From Prochlorococcus sp. scB241_528O2 (GTDB taxonomy: Bacteria; Cyanobacteriota; Cyanobacteriia; PCC-6307; Cyanobiaceae), in NCBI GenBank assembly GCA_000634115.1, contig JFLJ01000156.1, forward strand, positions 124,001 to 188,000: DNA of 64,000 nt, in the 5' to 3' direction. The position numbers and the translations under genes are program-made. The notes below the pieces were generated by a model, which was given only the letters and a program-made list of their open reading frames with translations, was not told where the DNA came from and did no database searches. Shown one piece after another: positions 34,850 through 44,113 of this stretch; the stretch's first letter is position 1; every line of letters starts with the position of its first letter.

Positions 34850-35749
34850 TTAAAGAGAATCAACCCAATCCAAAATATGCTGATTAACTATTTCAGGTAT
34901 TTCATCATGAGGACAATGGCCAGCATCTAGCATAATTTCTTTTGTATCTTTTGGAGTAAATTTTTTATATAAATTTCTTTTTTTTGGGGTATTCATCCAT
35001 GGATCTTTGCCTCCCCAGAGCAGTAATAATGGTGAATCTAGTTTGGCAAATAACTTATCTAAAGGTAATCCCTGAGGACCTGAGGGGTTAAATACACTTC
35101 TAAAAACATTAAATGCTCCATAATCTAGCGAAGGCTTTCTTATAGATTCAACTAAAAAATCATCAACATTTTTCTTATCAACATAAACCTGATTCAACGT
35201 TTTTTTAATATTGTTTGGATTTCTCATATTCTCAAAAATCAAACGTTGAAGAACGACATTTTTCAAAAATATTCCTGCGACTGTTTCAATTGAGGTTTGC
35301 AACATATTTTTCTTAGTAGTTTTTTCTTCACTAAAATATCCAGCAGCATTGAGTAATATGACACCTGCATTAAGTTCATTTAATTCGGCACCAGCTGCCA
35401 ATGATGCGTAGCCACCTAATGAATTTCCAACAACAACTGTAGGTTTTCTTATTTTCTCTTTTACGTAAGCTACAACCTGATCTTTCCATAAAGATCCTGA
35501 GTATTCAACATCTTGAGGCTTAGGACTTTTTCCAAAACCAAGTAGATCTATTGCATGCACTTCATATTTTTCACTCAAAGTAGGGATATTAAATCTCCAA
35601 TGATCCGTAGAAGCTCCAAAACCATGAATTAATAAAATTGCACATTCTTTTGAAATATTTTCTGGCTTTACTGAAACAGTATGTATTGGATAATTTAAGA
35701 AATTCCAATCATAATTAACATCATTATCTATTAAAGCAGACTTTTCCAT
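34850..35749 (-). CDS. Alpha/beta-fold hydrolase
   Basis: A 299-residue hydrolase with oxyanion region LLIHGFGASTDHWRFN, nucleophile elbow GNSLGGYAS (Ser), a catalytic Asp candidate in LLWGGKDPWMN and the C-terminal His in LDAGHCPHDEIP. Its lid region (about 160-220) is helical. Such proteins in cyanobacteria are often compared with pheophytinase or haloalkane-dehalogenase-like enzymes; substrate cannot be read from the sequence. It lies 42 bases downstream of the antiporter gene and 9 bases upstream of the mutarotase gene. Confidence 0.88.
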   Translation of the reverse strand: MEKSALIDNDVNYDWNFLNYPIHTVSVKPENISKECAILLIHGFGASTDHWRFNIPTLSEKYEVHAIDLLGFGKSPKPQDVEYSGSLWKDQVVAYVKEKIRKPTVVVGNSLGGYASLAAGAELNELNAGVILLNAAGYFSEEKTTKKNMLQTSIETVAGIFLKNVVLQRLIFENMRNPNNIKKTLNQVYVDKKNVDDFLVESIRKPSLDYGAFNVFRSVFNPSGPQGLPLDKLFAKLDSPLLLLWGGKDPWMNTPKKRNLYKKFTPKDTKEIMLDAGHCPHDEIPEIVNQHILDWVDSL

Positions 35750-35791
35750 TTAACAAAATTCTATGCTCTTTAATTCTAATAAAATTATTTC

Positions 35792-37159
35792 CTAAAGAAG
35801 ACTTAAAGGATCTGCTGCAACATCATCTGATATTTTATTACCACCACCAGGTGTCTTATCTTTTAAAACGATTCTTAAAAGAACAGGTGCGAGAAATGTG
35901 GTCCCAATAACCATTAATAAAATTGCTGCTTCAAGTGAAGGTGTTAGAAGACCAGCACTTGTTCCTAGTCCAAGAAATATTAAACCAACCTCTCCTCTTG
36001 GCATCATTCCCAAACCTACAACTAATCTATTAGTAGGTTTATCACTTGAAAAGACCCATCCGGCTGCAATTTTTCCAATAATTGCAACAACTAATAAAAA
36101 TCCTGCGACTACAAGAGCTGATCTACTGGTTGGATCAAGTGGATTGATAACTGATAAATCCATTCCGGCTCCTACTAATACGAAAAAAATAGTTGCGAAT
36201 AATGATACTAAAGGTAAAACTGATTGTTGAATTGCATGATTATTTTTAGAACTACTAAGAATCAAACCCGCAGCAAAAGCACCTAAAGCTGCTTCTAATC
36301 CTATAGCTGTTGCGACAAAACAACACAAAACAAGAATCACAAAAGAGGCCACCACCACAGCTCCGGGCGCTTTTAATCTATCTAGTAGCCAATCAAAGCC
36401 TGGTGCTGCTGTTCGACTTAATGCTATAGCGGCAATAACGAATACTACAGCTGCTGCAACTAATTTCACGATAGGTGCGATTTCTAAAGAACCTCCTGCA
36501 GCAAGTGCTACAACAACTGCAAGAATAACAATGCCCAAAATATCGTCTAGTACTGCCGCACCAATAACAATCTGTCCTTCTCTGGTTTTCAAGTATCCTA
36601 ATTCACCGAAAACACTTGCAGTAATTCCTATACTTGTTGCTGTCATAGATGCTCCAGCAAAAACTGCCGGAATTAGATCTACCTGAAAAATAAACATTAA
36701 TCCAAGAGTTCCAAAAGCAAAAGGTAAGATGACTCCGGCCATAGCAACAGTAAAAGCCTGAGCACCAACAGCTACCAATTCCTCCAACTCACTTTCTAAT
36801 CCTGTTAAAAATAAAAGTGCATATAAACCCAGTGTTGCTACTGCTTGGAGTGATGGAAAACTTTCAAAATAAACATCAGGTACTGCTTCAGGCGGAATTG
36901 AAGCTAATGAACTAATAACATTTACAAGTCCTTGATTAAGTTCAGTTCCAGCCGAGGGCGGTATTAACAAGTGGAATCCTGATGCTCCAATTACAACCCC
37001 TGCAAGAAGCTCACCTACGATCGTTGGTAAACTAAGTCTGACTAATACTTCTGCTAATGCTCTTGCAGCTAAAAAGATCAATAGAAATCTTATAACTCCT
37101 ATCAATGTTTCAGCAACTTCTAAATCATGTGCACTTAATTCAGCAACTAAAGGATACAT
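35792..37159 (-). CDS. CPA2-type Na+(K+)/H+ antiporter
   Basis: A 455-residue membrane protein with about 12 hydrophobic helices. It has family segments PTIVGELLAGVVIGASGFHLL, LFLTGLESELEELVAVG and ASMTATSIGITASVFGELG. The ion-binding Asp is in GAAVLDDILGIVILAVV, followed by LVGAGMDLS and MMPRGEVGLIFLGLG. This matches the KefB/NapA-like monovalent cation:proton antiporter-2 family, without a C-terminal nucleotide-binding TrkA domain. Marine cyanobacteria use such transporters to remove sodium; ion specificity is inferred. Confidence 0.92.
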   Translation of the reverse strand: MYPLVAELSAHDLEVAETLIGVIRFLLIFLAARALAEVLVRLSLPTIVGELLAGVVIGASGFHLLIPPSAGTELNQGLVNVISSLASIPPEAVPDVYFESFPSLQAVATLGLYALLFLTGLESELEELVAVGAQAFTVAMAGVILPFAFGTLGLMFIFQVDLIPAVFAGASMTATSIGITASVFGELGYLKTREGQIVIGAAVLDDILGIVILAVVVALAAGGSLEIAPIVKLVAAAVVFVIAAIALSRTAAPGFDWLLDRLKAPGAVVVASFVILVLCCFVATAIGLEAALGAFAAGLILSSSKNNHAIQQSVLPLVSLFATIFFVLVGAGMDLSVINPLDPTSRSALVVAGFLLVVAIIGKIAAGWVFSSDKPTNRLVVGLGMMPRGEVGLIFLGLGTSAGLLTPSLEAAILLMVIGTTFLAPVLLRIVLKDKTPGGGNKISDDVAADPLSLL

Positions 37160-37313
37160 ATGAAATGCTAGAAAAAATAAACTACCTAATTGGAAGATAG
37201 TTTATTAAGGGCCCACTTTAAGAAATATGTAAAAAAAAAGCAAAAATACTCAACAAGTGTGGATCTGAAGTTACAACAAAGAAATTTTCCAAAAAATCGC
37301 TATTGTCTGTTAA

Positions 37314-39860
37314 ATGGCTAAACCAATGAATTCCAACGAACCCTTTGATCTACGCTTACCTACACCAGGTTGCTATTTAGATCCTGAGAAGGCTGGCATG
37401 GATTCAGATGCTGTTTTTCAAGGAATGACAGCCCATCTTTTCTATACCCTCGGAAAGTTAGCGACCTCTGCAAGTCCTCACGACTTATATATGGCATTAA
37501 GTTACGCTGTCAAAGATAGGTTAATGACAAGATATTTAGCTAGCCAAGAAGTGATAAGAAAAAAACCACAAAAAACTGTAGCTTATTTATCAGCAGAATT
37601 TTTAATAGGTCCTCAATTAAGCAATAATCTTCTCAATCTTGGCATAACTCAAGAGGCAGAAGATGCTTTGAAGAGGTTTGGAATCGAATCATTGTCAACA
37701 ATTCTTGAAGTAGAAGAAGAACCTGGACTAGGCAATGGTGGACTCGGCAGACTTGCTGCATGTTATATGGAATCATTAGCATCACTACAAGTTCCAGCAG
37801 TTGGCTATGGAATACGATATGAATTTGGTATTTTTAATCAATTAATTAGAGATGGTTGGCAAGTGGAAGTTACTGATAAATGGTTAAAAGGAGGATGGCC
37901 ATGGGAACTTCCACAGCCTGACGAATCTTGTTTTGTTGGATTTGGAGGTAGAACTGAAAGTTATAGAGATGACAAAGGAAACTACAAATCAAGATGGATA
38001 CCTTCGGAACATGCTATTGGAGTACCTCATGACGTCCCAGTCTTAGGGTATAGAGTAAATACATGTGACAGGCTAAGATTATGGAGAGCCGATGCGACAG
38101 AAAGTTTTGACTTTTATGCCTTCAATATTGGTGATTATTATGGAGCAGTAGAAGAAAAAGTTGCATCTGAAACTCTTTCAAAGGTTCTATATCCTAACGA
38201 TGGCACTGATGAAGGTAGAAGATTAAGACTAAAACAACAGCACTTTTTTGTAAGTTGTTCTCTTCAAGATATGCTGAGAAGCCTTGAAAAAAGATCAATA
38301 CCAATAACAGAATTTGCCCAAAATTGGACAGTCCAATTAAATGATACTCATCCAGCTATTGCAGTTGCAGAATTAATGCGACTTCTTATTGACCAATATC
38401 AAATAGGTTGGGATAAAGCTTGGAATATAACAACCTCTTCAGTTGCTTATACTAACCACACTTTACTTCCAGAAGCCCTAGAAAAATGGGATTTAGGTCT
38501 ATTTAATGATCTTCTTCCAAGACATCTAGAAATTATTTATGAAATTAATTGGCGATTTCTACAACAATTAAGACTACGTTATCCAGGTGATGACAAAATC
38601 CTTCAAAAACTTTCAATAATTGATGAAGATGGCTCTAAATCAGTAAGAATGGCTCACCTAGCTACAATTGGAGCACATCATATAAATGGGGTTGCCGCAC
38701 TCCACTCAGATTTAATAAAAAGACAGCTGCTTCCTGAATTTGCAAAACTCTGGCCTGAAAAATTTACAAATGTTACTAATGGAGTTACTCCCAGAAGATG
38801 GGTTGCTCTCTCAAATCCATCCTTATCTAGCCTTCTAGAAAAAGAAGTTGGTCCTGATTGGATAACCAATATGGAACTTCTGAAAAAATTAGAGGGGAAA
38901 AAAGATGACACCAATTTTTTACGAAAATTTGAGGAAACCAAATTAAATGGCAAAAGAAAATTAGCTAGTTTTATCCATTCAAAAACAGGCATACTTGTTA
39001 ATCCATCAAGTTTATTTGATGTTCAAGTAAAGAGAATTCATCAATATAAGAGACAACATTTAAATGCTTTACAAATTATTGCTCAATATCTAAGAATCAA
39101 AAATGGTACAAACAACCACGAAGTTCCAAGAACAATAATTTTTGGAGGTAAAGCTGCTCCAGGTTACTTTATGGCAAAACTAATGATTCGATTCATTAAT
39201 GGTATTGCTGATGTAGTTAATTCTGATCCAGATATGGATGGGCTATTAAGAGTTGTTTTTTTACCTGACTATAATGTAAAGCTTGGTGAAATAGTTTATC
39301 CCGCAACGGATCTTTCAGAACAAATTTCAACTGCCGGAAAAGAAGCATCTGGAACTGGGAATATGAAGTTTGCCATGAATGGTGCATTGACGATTGGAAC
39401 CTTAGATGGAGCAAATGTGGAATTAAGAGATTTAGTAAAGAAAGAAAATTTCTTTCTTTTTGGAAAAACTGAAAGTGAAATTATGGATTTAAAAAATAAT
39501 AGTTACTCGCCCAAAACTTTTATTGAACAGTGTCCAGAGCTAAAAGAAGTTATACGATTAATTGAAATTGGACACTTTAGCAATGGGGATAAAGAATTAT
39601 TTAAACCTCTATTAAATAGCTTGACTGGTCATGACCCATTCTTTGTTATGGCTGACTTCCAAGACTATTTAAACAAACAAGATGAGGTCAGTAAATGCTG
39701 GAATAATAAAAAATCTTGGAATAAAATGGCATTATTAAATACCGCAAGATCTGGTTATTTTTCATCAGATAGATCTATTAGAGAGTACTGCGAATCAATT
39801 TGGAAAGTCTCTCCAATGCCTGTAGAAATTACATGTGATGTTGAAGAATTAACTAATTAA
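37314..39860 (+). CDS. glgP: Glycogen/alpha-glucan phosphorylase
   Basis: PLP-dependent enzyme of 848 residues that releases glucose 1-phosphate from glycogen, the night-time carbon store. It has the GNGGLGRLAACYMES segment, VQLNDTHPAIAVAELMR, the RIHQYKRQHLN region, and the pyridoxal-phosphate lysine motif EASGTGNMKFAMNGALTIGTLDGANVE (Lys in NMKF). Length is standard. The 154-base gap to the divergent antiporter gene contains both promoters. The 3' end overlaps the next, convergent gene by 8 bases. Confidence 0.98.
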   Translation: MAKPMNSNEPFDLRLPTPGCYLDPEKAGMDSDAVFQGMTAHLFYTLGKLATSASPHDLYMALSYAVKDRLMTRYLASQEVIRKKPQKTVAYLSAEFLIGPQLSNNLLNLGITQEAEDALKRFGIESLSTILEVEEEPGLGNGGLGRLAACYMESLASLQVPAVGYGIRYEFGIFNQLIRDGWQVEVTDKWLKGGWPWELPQPDESCFVGFGGRTESYRDDKGNYKSRWIPSEHAIGVPHDVPVLGYRVNTCDRLRLWRADATESFDFYAFNIGDYYGAVEEKVASETLSKVLYPNDGTDEGRRLRLKQQHFFVSCSLQDMLRSLEKRSIPITEFAQNWTVQLNDTHPAIAVAELMRLLIDQYQIGWDKAWNITTSSVAYTNHTLLPEALEKWDLGLFNDLLPRHLEIIYEINWRFLQQLRLRYPGDDKILQKLSIIDEDGSKSVRMAHLATIGAHHINGVAALHSDLIKRQLLPEFAKLWPEKFTNVTNGVTPRRWVALSNPSLSSLLEKEVGPDWITNMELLKKLEGKKDDTNFLRKFEETKLNGKRKLASFIHSKTGILVNPSSLFDVQVKRIHQYKRQHLNALQIIAQYLRIKNGTNNHEVPRTIIFGGKAAPGYFMAKLMIRFINGIADVVNSDPDMDGLLRVVFLPDYNVKLGEIVYPATDLSEQISTAGKEASGTGNMKFAMNGALTIGTLDGANVELRDLVKKENFFLFGKTESEIMDLKNNSYSPKTFIEQCPELKEVIRLIEIGHFSNGDKELFKPLLNSLTGHDPFFVMADFQDYLNKQDEVSKCWNNKKSWNKMALLNTARSGYFSSDRSIREYCESIWKVSPMPVEITCDVEELTN

Positions 39861-40308
39861 TATTTTTCTTGTCTGGGAAATCTGGAGTTTGATGAAATAA
39901 TCGGTTCAAAATTAATCTATCTATATTTAATGGGTCTGGCGCTAATTCGTTTGCAATTTCTTTAAATTTTGATTCAATATTATTTGAAATTTTTGTATCA
40001 AAAATTCTTTCCATTAATGCCTCAATTGAATACAAATAAGCATTTACACTTTCAAGTTCATCTAAAGCTTCAGTAAGTTCTGCATTAGATATATTTTTTT
40101 CCTCTGAAATCATATCTTCATTAGCTTCTCTTTCAGATAATTTACTTTGCAATTCACTAGTAACCTTACTACAAAGGGTTCTAAAAGATTGAATTGAGGC
40201 CCAATTTAATTCCTGTTGCTGCTTAAAAGTAGGAAATTCTCTAATTAGACGATCATGCTCTCTATAGAATCTCTGACAATCAGGACATTGACAAGGTTGT
40301 TCAGTCAA
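39853..40308 (-). CDS. CxCxxC coiled-coil protein, function unknown
   Basis: A 151-residue protein with an N-terminal CQCPDCQRF motif at residues 6-14 (a possible metal site). It continues with a long charged helical region (about 25-125) likely to form a coiled coil, and a short tail with LAPDPLNIDRLILNRLFHQ. I do not recognise a family. It overlaps the glgP 3' end by 8 bases tail-to-tail and follows another small conserved-looking gene by 28 bases on the same strand. Confidence 0.65.
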   Translation of the reverse strand: MTEQPCQCPDCQRFYREHDRLIREFPTFKQQQELNWASIQSFRTLCSKVTSELQSKLSEREANEDMISEEKNISNAELTEALDELESVNAYLYSIEALMERIFDTKISNNIESKFKEIANELAPDPLNIDRLILNRLFHQTPDFPDKKNIN

Positions 40309-40336
40309 AAGAAAAAATAACTCTTCTTATATCATC

Positions 40337-40672
40337 TCATTGTTTGGGCATAATTGTAGGACCATCCAATAATTCGTCATTTTCATCAAGTGAATCTGGA
40401 CTATCAGGTAAAGGTATCTCAATACTAGTAACCAAGTTAATGACATCTCTTAATCTCATAGAATCAGCAAACCATCCCATTGCCTGTTCGACATCTCCTC
40501 TTTTTTCAGCATCATTTGCCTGGTCTTCATGCGCTTCTGCCAATAAAGCAAGCCAGCATAAGCATCTTGCTTGCACTATTGAAAGATCTAAATCATTAGG
40601 TTGAGATTTAGAAATACGTTCGTGCTCTTGTTGAATTAAGAGTTTTAAACGCATATCATGCAACTTAGCCAT
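40337..40672 (-). CDS. Small acidic helical protein, function unknown
   Basis: A 111-residue protein: helical N-terminus (LHDMRLKLLIQQEHERISKS), a central segment with VQARCLCWLALLAEAHEDQA and DVEQAMGWFADSMRLRDVI that looks like a TPR-type helical pair, and a very acidic Ser/Asp-rich C-terminal tail. There is no catalytic motif. It is probably co-transcribed with the CxCxxC gene downstream. The composition suggests a soluble protein-binding role, but that is inference. Confidence 0.65.
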   Translation of the reverse strand: MAKLHDMRLKLLIQQEHERISKSQPNDLDLSIVQARCLCWLALLAEAHEDQANDAEKRGDVEQAMGWFADSMRLRDVINLVTSIEIPLPDSPDSLDENDELLDGPTIMPKQ

Positions 40673-40750
40673 AAAAGATTTATTACTATCTATACGCTAG
40701 CTAGAGAGTAGCAAGTTTGCACACATACTACATATAGTTTATTACTTTAA

Positions 40751-40824
<74 letters not shown>

Positions 40825-40862
40825 AATAGATGATTTTTGGAGTAATAAGCATTATGCTAAAT

Positions 40863-41238
40863 GAAAGCAGGAGAGGCAATCGCAAAAAAGTTTTATTTTG
40901 TTTCCAAAATAAAACTTTTTTGAGGAAAGTCCGGGCTCCCACGTGGTCAGGCTTGCTGGGTAATTCCCAGTGCGGGCAACCGTGAGGATAGTGCCACAGA
41001 AACATACCGCCTAATACTTTATGTATGGCAAGGGTGCAATGGTGCGGTAAGAGCGCACCAGCAACATTGAGAAGTGTTGGCTAGGTAAACCCCGGCTGGG
41101 AGCAAGGCTTAGTAGATTTATGACCATTACACAATCTACTTCCAAGCGCCGCTTGAGACTGTGAAGTAATTCCAGCCCTAGATAGATGATTGCCCATCTT
41201 TTTAAAGATGAACAGAACCCGGCTTATGACCTGCTTTC
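40863..41238 (+). ncRNA. rnpB: RNase P RNA (type A, cyanobacterial)
   Basis: Catalytic RNA that trims tRNA 5' leaders. The ends pair (GAAAGCAGG at 40863-40871 with CCTGCTTTC at 41230-41238). Conserved core blocks are present in order: GAGGAAAGTCCGGGCTCC (from 40922), CCACAGAAA, GGGTGCAA, GTAAGAGCGCACC, GGTAAACCCCG, GGGAGCAAGG, TAGATAGATGATTGCC and ACAGAACCCGGCTTA near the 3' end. The P3-region hairpin is a perfect 17-base stem (40884-40900 with 40905-40921, plus one flanking C-G pair) around loop TTTC. rnc starts 25 bases after the RNA end. Confidence 0.96.
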
Positions 41239-41263
41239 TAATTGTTGTGATTATTTAAATCAT

Positions 41264-42013
41264 ATGACAAATACAATAAACGAAAAGAGAATTAATCTAA
41301 TAATTACTTTTTTAAAGTCTTTAAAAATTAGATCAAAGAGATTTTATGAAATAGTTAAAACAGAAAATATTTCAGTGATTCAAAATTTTAATCAAGCATT
41401 AATCCATTCTTCAGGTGACAAAATAAGAAATTACGAAAAATTAGAATTCTTTGGAGATGCAGTCCTCAGATTAGCTGCATCCAACTTTATTGAAAAAAAA
41501 TATCCTCAAATGAGCGTAGGCGAGAGATCAGAGCTAAGAGCTCAAATTGTAAGTGATGAATGGTTAACTAAATTAGGGAAAACAATTGGGATAGAAAAAT
41601 TAATAATTAAAGGGCCTAAAGCACTTGGTGATGAAAATTCAAAAAATACAATTATTGGAGAAGCCACAGAAGCTTTAATCGGTGCCCTTTATAAGTGCTT
41701 TAACTCTATTGAGGAAGTAAATCTATGGCTAGATTATATTTGGGAAGAAGATTCAGAAATGTTTTTAAAAGCTCCATATAAATTCAAATCTAAGACAGTC
41801 TTACAAGAATGGTGTCAAAGTAAAGGTTTTGATTTACCAGTCTATAAAATCATCGAAGTTTCTAAAATCAATGGGGATCCTAAAAGATTTTCCTGCGAAA
41901 TATTCATACAAGGAATAAAAGAATCCTCTGCAGTAGGCAAATCTCATAAACAAGCCGAAACAAATGCAGCTAGATTTTTAATAGAAAAATTTATGACTAT
42001 AGGTAAAATTTAA
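41264..42013 (+). CDS. rnc: Ribonuclease III
   Basis: Double-strand-specific RNase for rRNA and other processing, 249 residues. I start it at the ATG for MTNTINEKRIN; the longer frame upstream reads through the 3' end of rnpB and cannot be coding. The RNase III domain has the signature NYEKLEFFGDAVLRLAAS, with catalytic Glu and Asp, and GEATEALIGALY; the C-terminal double-stranded RNA-binding domain (about 175-245) ends GKSHKQAETNAARFLIEKF. It lies 25 bases downstream of rnpB, so the two RNases may share a transcript that is itself processed. Confidence 0.94.
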   Translation: MTNTINEKRINLIITFLKSLKIRSKRFYEIVKTENISVIQNFNQALIHSSGDKIRNYEKLEFFGDAVLRLAASNFIEKKYPQMSVGERSELRAQIVSDEWLTKLGKTIGIEKLIIKGPKALGDENSKNTIIGEATEALIGALYKCFNSIEEVNLWLDYIWEEDSEMFLKAPYKFKSKTVLQEWCQSKGFDLPVYKIIEVSKINGDPKRFSCEIFIQGIKESSAVGKSHKQAETNAARFLIEKFMTIGKI

Positions 42014-42015
42014 TT

Positions 42016-42201
42016 TTATATTATTTCTAAATTAGTTAGCTGGAAAGTTATGAGTTTATCCCAATTACCTCCTTCAAACAGAACAGCTGCTCTTTTTTTT
42101 GTCACTCTCTGTACAAACCCTTTATATCCTCTATATATAGAATTACTATCTTTTACAACTACAAAAGAACCAGGGAGTATGGGTTTTGTCGATAATTCCA
42201 T
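42016..42201 (-). CDS. ndhS: NDH-1 complex subunit NdhS
   Basis: Small SH3-like subunit (61 residues) that forms part of the ferredoxin-docking site of the photosynthetic NDH-1 complex (cyclic electron flow and respiration). The hallmark is the short barrel sequence ILPGSFVVVKD...YKGFVQRVTKKRAAVLFEGGNWDKLITF (two segments of about residues 8-18 and 26-53). It lies tail-to-tail with rnc (2-base gap) and divergent from rimM (25-base gap). Small size means it is easily missed; the match over the GGNWDKL end is strong. Confidence 0.88.
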   Translation of the reverse strand: MELSTKPILPGSFVVVKDSNSIYRGYKGFVQRVTKKRAAVLFEGGNWDKLITFQLTNLEII

Positions 42202-42226
42202 AGAGTATTTTACCTAATACAATAAT

Positions 42227-42766
42227 ATGATAAATAAAAATGAATGGTTGATTGTTGGATTAATAACATCATGTCATGGAATTAACGGCCAAGTAAAGGT
42301 TAAATCTCTAAGTGATTTCGAAGAAAGATTTTTAAAGCCGGGAATAAGATGGTTGCAAAAAGAAAATGAACCCCCTTCAAAAATAGAACTTACCTCTGGC
42401 TACAAACAACCAGGGAAAGAAACCTTCATCATTAAGTTAGAAGGAAGAAATACTAGAAATGATGCAGAGCTGCTTAAAAATTATAAAATTCTTGTAAAAA
42501 CAAATAATCTTCCTAAATTAAAAAAAGAAGAATTTCACTTGTTGGAACTTATAAATTTGCAAGTCAAGACTTTAGAAAATGATGAATTAAAAATAATTGG
42601 AAAAGTTCTTGACTTGGAAAATGAAAAGAATAATTTACTTATTATTGAACTATTGAAAAATCAAAAGAAAGTTCTCATACCCTTTGTTAAAGAAATAGTG
42701 CCAGTAGTTGATATAAAAAATAATTTTCTTATCATCGATCCCCCAAAGGGGCTTCTAGAACTATAA
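42227..42766 (+). CDS. rimM: Ribosome maturation factor RimM
   Basis: Assists maturation of the 30S head by binding S19. The 179-residue protein has the N-terminal RimM domain ([29 protein letters not shown]), [22 protein letters not shown], and a C-terminal PRC-barrel ([20 protein letters not shown]). It ends with DPPKGLLEL, as usual. Length is standard. After it comes a 138-base AT-rich gap and then the restriction-modification cassette, so rimM marks its left border. Confidence 0.94.
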   Translation: MINKNEWLIVGLITSCHGINGQVKVKSLSDFEERFLKPGIRWLQKENEPPSKIELTSGYKQPGKETFIIKLEGRNTRNDAELLKNYKILVKTNNLPKLKKEEFHLLELINLQVKTLENDELKIIGKVLDLENEKNNLLIIELLKNQKKVLIPFVKEIVPVVDIKNNFLIIDPPKGLLEL

Positions 42767-42904
42767 ATATCTCGATAAAAAATTAAAATTTTCTATAAAG
42801 TTAAAGTACCAAGACAAATTAAAAGTAAATTTTATATGTTGTTTTTTTATTAGACGTTATATTTAAAACACTTAATTTTTTATGTAAGGTCTAAGCAAAT
42901 AATT

Positions 42905-44113
42905 ATGAAAAGATCGTCAGAAAAACGACCTTCTGTTGTTGGACTATTTTCTGGATGCGGAGGATTAGATTTAGGTTTTAAGAATGCTGGTTTTGATATC
43001 TTATGGGCAAATGATTTTAATGCTGATTCCGTAAAGACTTATGCAAGAAATATTGGCGATCATATAGTTCTAGGGGACATTACAAAAATACCAAGTAAGG
43101 AAATACCATCAAACTTTGACGTACTTTTAGGCGGATTTCCTTGTCAAGGTTTTTCTGTCGCAAATACTAAGAGAAGCATGAAAGATGAGAGAAATTATTT
43201 ATATCTAGAGATGTTAAGAATTCTCAAGGATAAAAAACCAAAGTTTTTTGTTGCGGAGAATGTAAAAGGTCTTCTTTCTTTAGAAAAAGGAAACGTCATT
43301 GAGATGATTTTGAGGGATTTTGAAAATATAGGGTACAAGGTTGACTACAGACTTTTAATGGCGAGTGATTATGGAATTCCCCAACACAGAGAAAGAGTAT
43401 TTATTATTGGTAACAGAATAGGTAAAGAAAATCCCTTTCCTAAATACAGTCATGGCCTTAAGAATGACTTATTTAACCCCATATTGGAACCTTACGTATC
43501 AACAAAAGAAGTACTTGAACACCTAGCGAACGTAAGAACAAGGGACAATCCTTTTAAGTTAGGCAAAAGAACTATTTATAATCATGTCGCAAGAACCAAT
43601 GTAAGCGATAAGTTTTGGGGAAGAAAACATAAAGTAAATCAATTTGATATTTGTGACTACCTAAAAAAGTGGAGAAAAGATAGTGGCTGGTCAACAAAAA
43701 AAATAGACGAATACTTTGGTTATGCTCATACAGCAGGTCATTGGTTTAGAAAAGATAACAACTCTGGTTGTATTCCAAATCCTGATGATTGGAGGGTTTT
43801 AAAAAAATTATTAAAATTCGATGATACATATGATAAACAAGTTACTGAACTAGAAGAAAAAACTATTGTATTTGAACAATCGTTACGTATTAATAATTGG
43901 GAAGAACCAAGCGATACTATTACAGCTACTGGACCAGAAATTCACCCCAATAGAAAAAGAAGAATGAGTGTAAGAGAATGTGCAATCCTCCAAACCTTTC
44001 CTGATGATTTTATTTTTGAGGGCGCTATCGGAAGTATGTACAAACAAATAGGAAACGCAGTGCCAGTAGATTTAGCACGCAAAATTGGTTGTGCTATAAA
44101 GGAGCAATTATAA
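42905..44113 (+). CDS. DNA (cytosine-5-)-methyltransferase, type II, with internal HTH-like segment
   Basis: A 402-residue enzyme with all main C5-MTase motifs: I GLFSGCGGLDLGF (13-25), IV GGFPCQGFS with catalytic Cys80, VI AENV (117-120), VIII QHRER (160-164), IX RECAILQTFP (357-366) and X GNAVP (383-387). It should therefore be active. The target-recognition region (about 180-345) is long and holds residues 248-280 that read like an Xre-type helix-turn-helix (YLKKWRKDSGW, STKKIDEYFGY, HTAGHWFRKD). I recall a similar insert in other DNA methyltransferases. The recognition sequence cannot be read from the protein. Its stop directly abuts the next gene; base composition is not visibly different from neighbours. 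It may protect the host from the partner nuclease and may regulate the operon. Confidence 0.93.
   Translation: MKRSSEKRPSVVGLFSGCGGLDLGFKNAGFDILWANDFNADSVKTYARNIGDHIVLGDITKIPSKEIPSNFDVLLGGFPCQGFSVANTKRSMKDERNYLYLEMLRILKDKKPKFFVAENVKGLLSLEKGNVIEMILRDFENIGYKVDYRLLMASDYGIPQHRERVFIIGNRIGKENPFPKYSHGLKNDLFNPILEPYVSTKEVLEHLANVRTRDNPFKLGKRTIYNHVARTNVSDKFWGRKHKVNQFDICDYLKKWRKDSGWSTKKIDEYFGYAHTAGHWFRKDNNSGCIPNPDDWRVLKKLLKFDDTYDKQVTELEEKTIVFEQSLRINNWEEPSDTITATGPEIHPNRKRRMSVRECAILQTFPDDFIFEGAIGSMYKQIGNAVPVDLARKIGCAIKEQL
44098..44104 (+). promoter_or_regulatory. Shine-Dalgarno site for the putative endonuclease gene
   Basis: AAAGGAG lies inside the last codons of the methyltransferase gene, 9 bases before the ATG at 44114. 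It is a better match to the anti-SD than most starts in this window. It would let ribosomes initiate the second gene independently or by coupling. Confidence 0.6.

Noticed and set aside
35898-36230. Plus-strand open frame of 110 codons
   Set aside because: Antisense shadow inside the antiporter gene, whose motifs are unambiguous.
41186-41263. N-terminal extension of rnc
   Set aside because: These codons lie mostly inside the 3' part of RNase P RNA; the next ATG gives a normal RNase III length.
42740-42760. CCCCAAAGGGG hairpin near the end of rimM as a terminator
   Set aside because: It lies inside the rimM coding sequence, has a 3-base loop and no following T-run.
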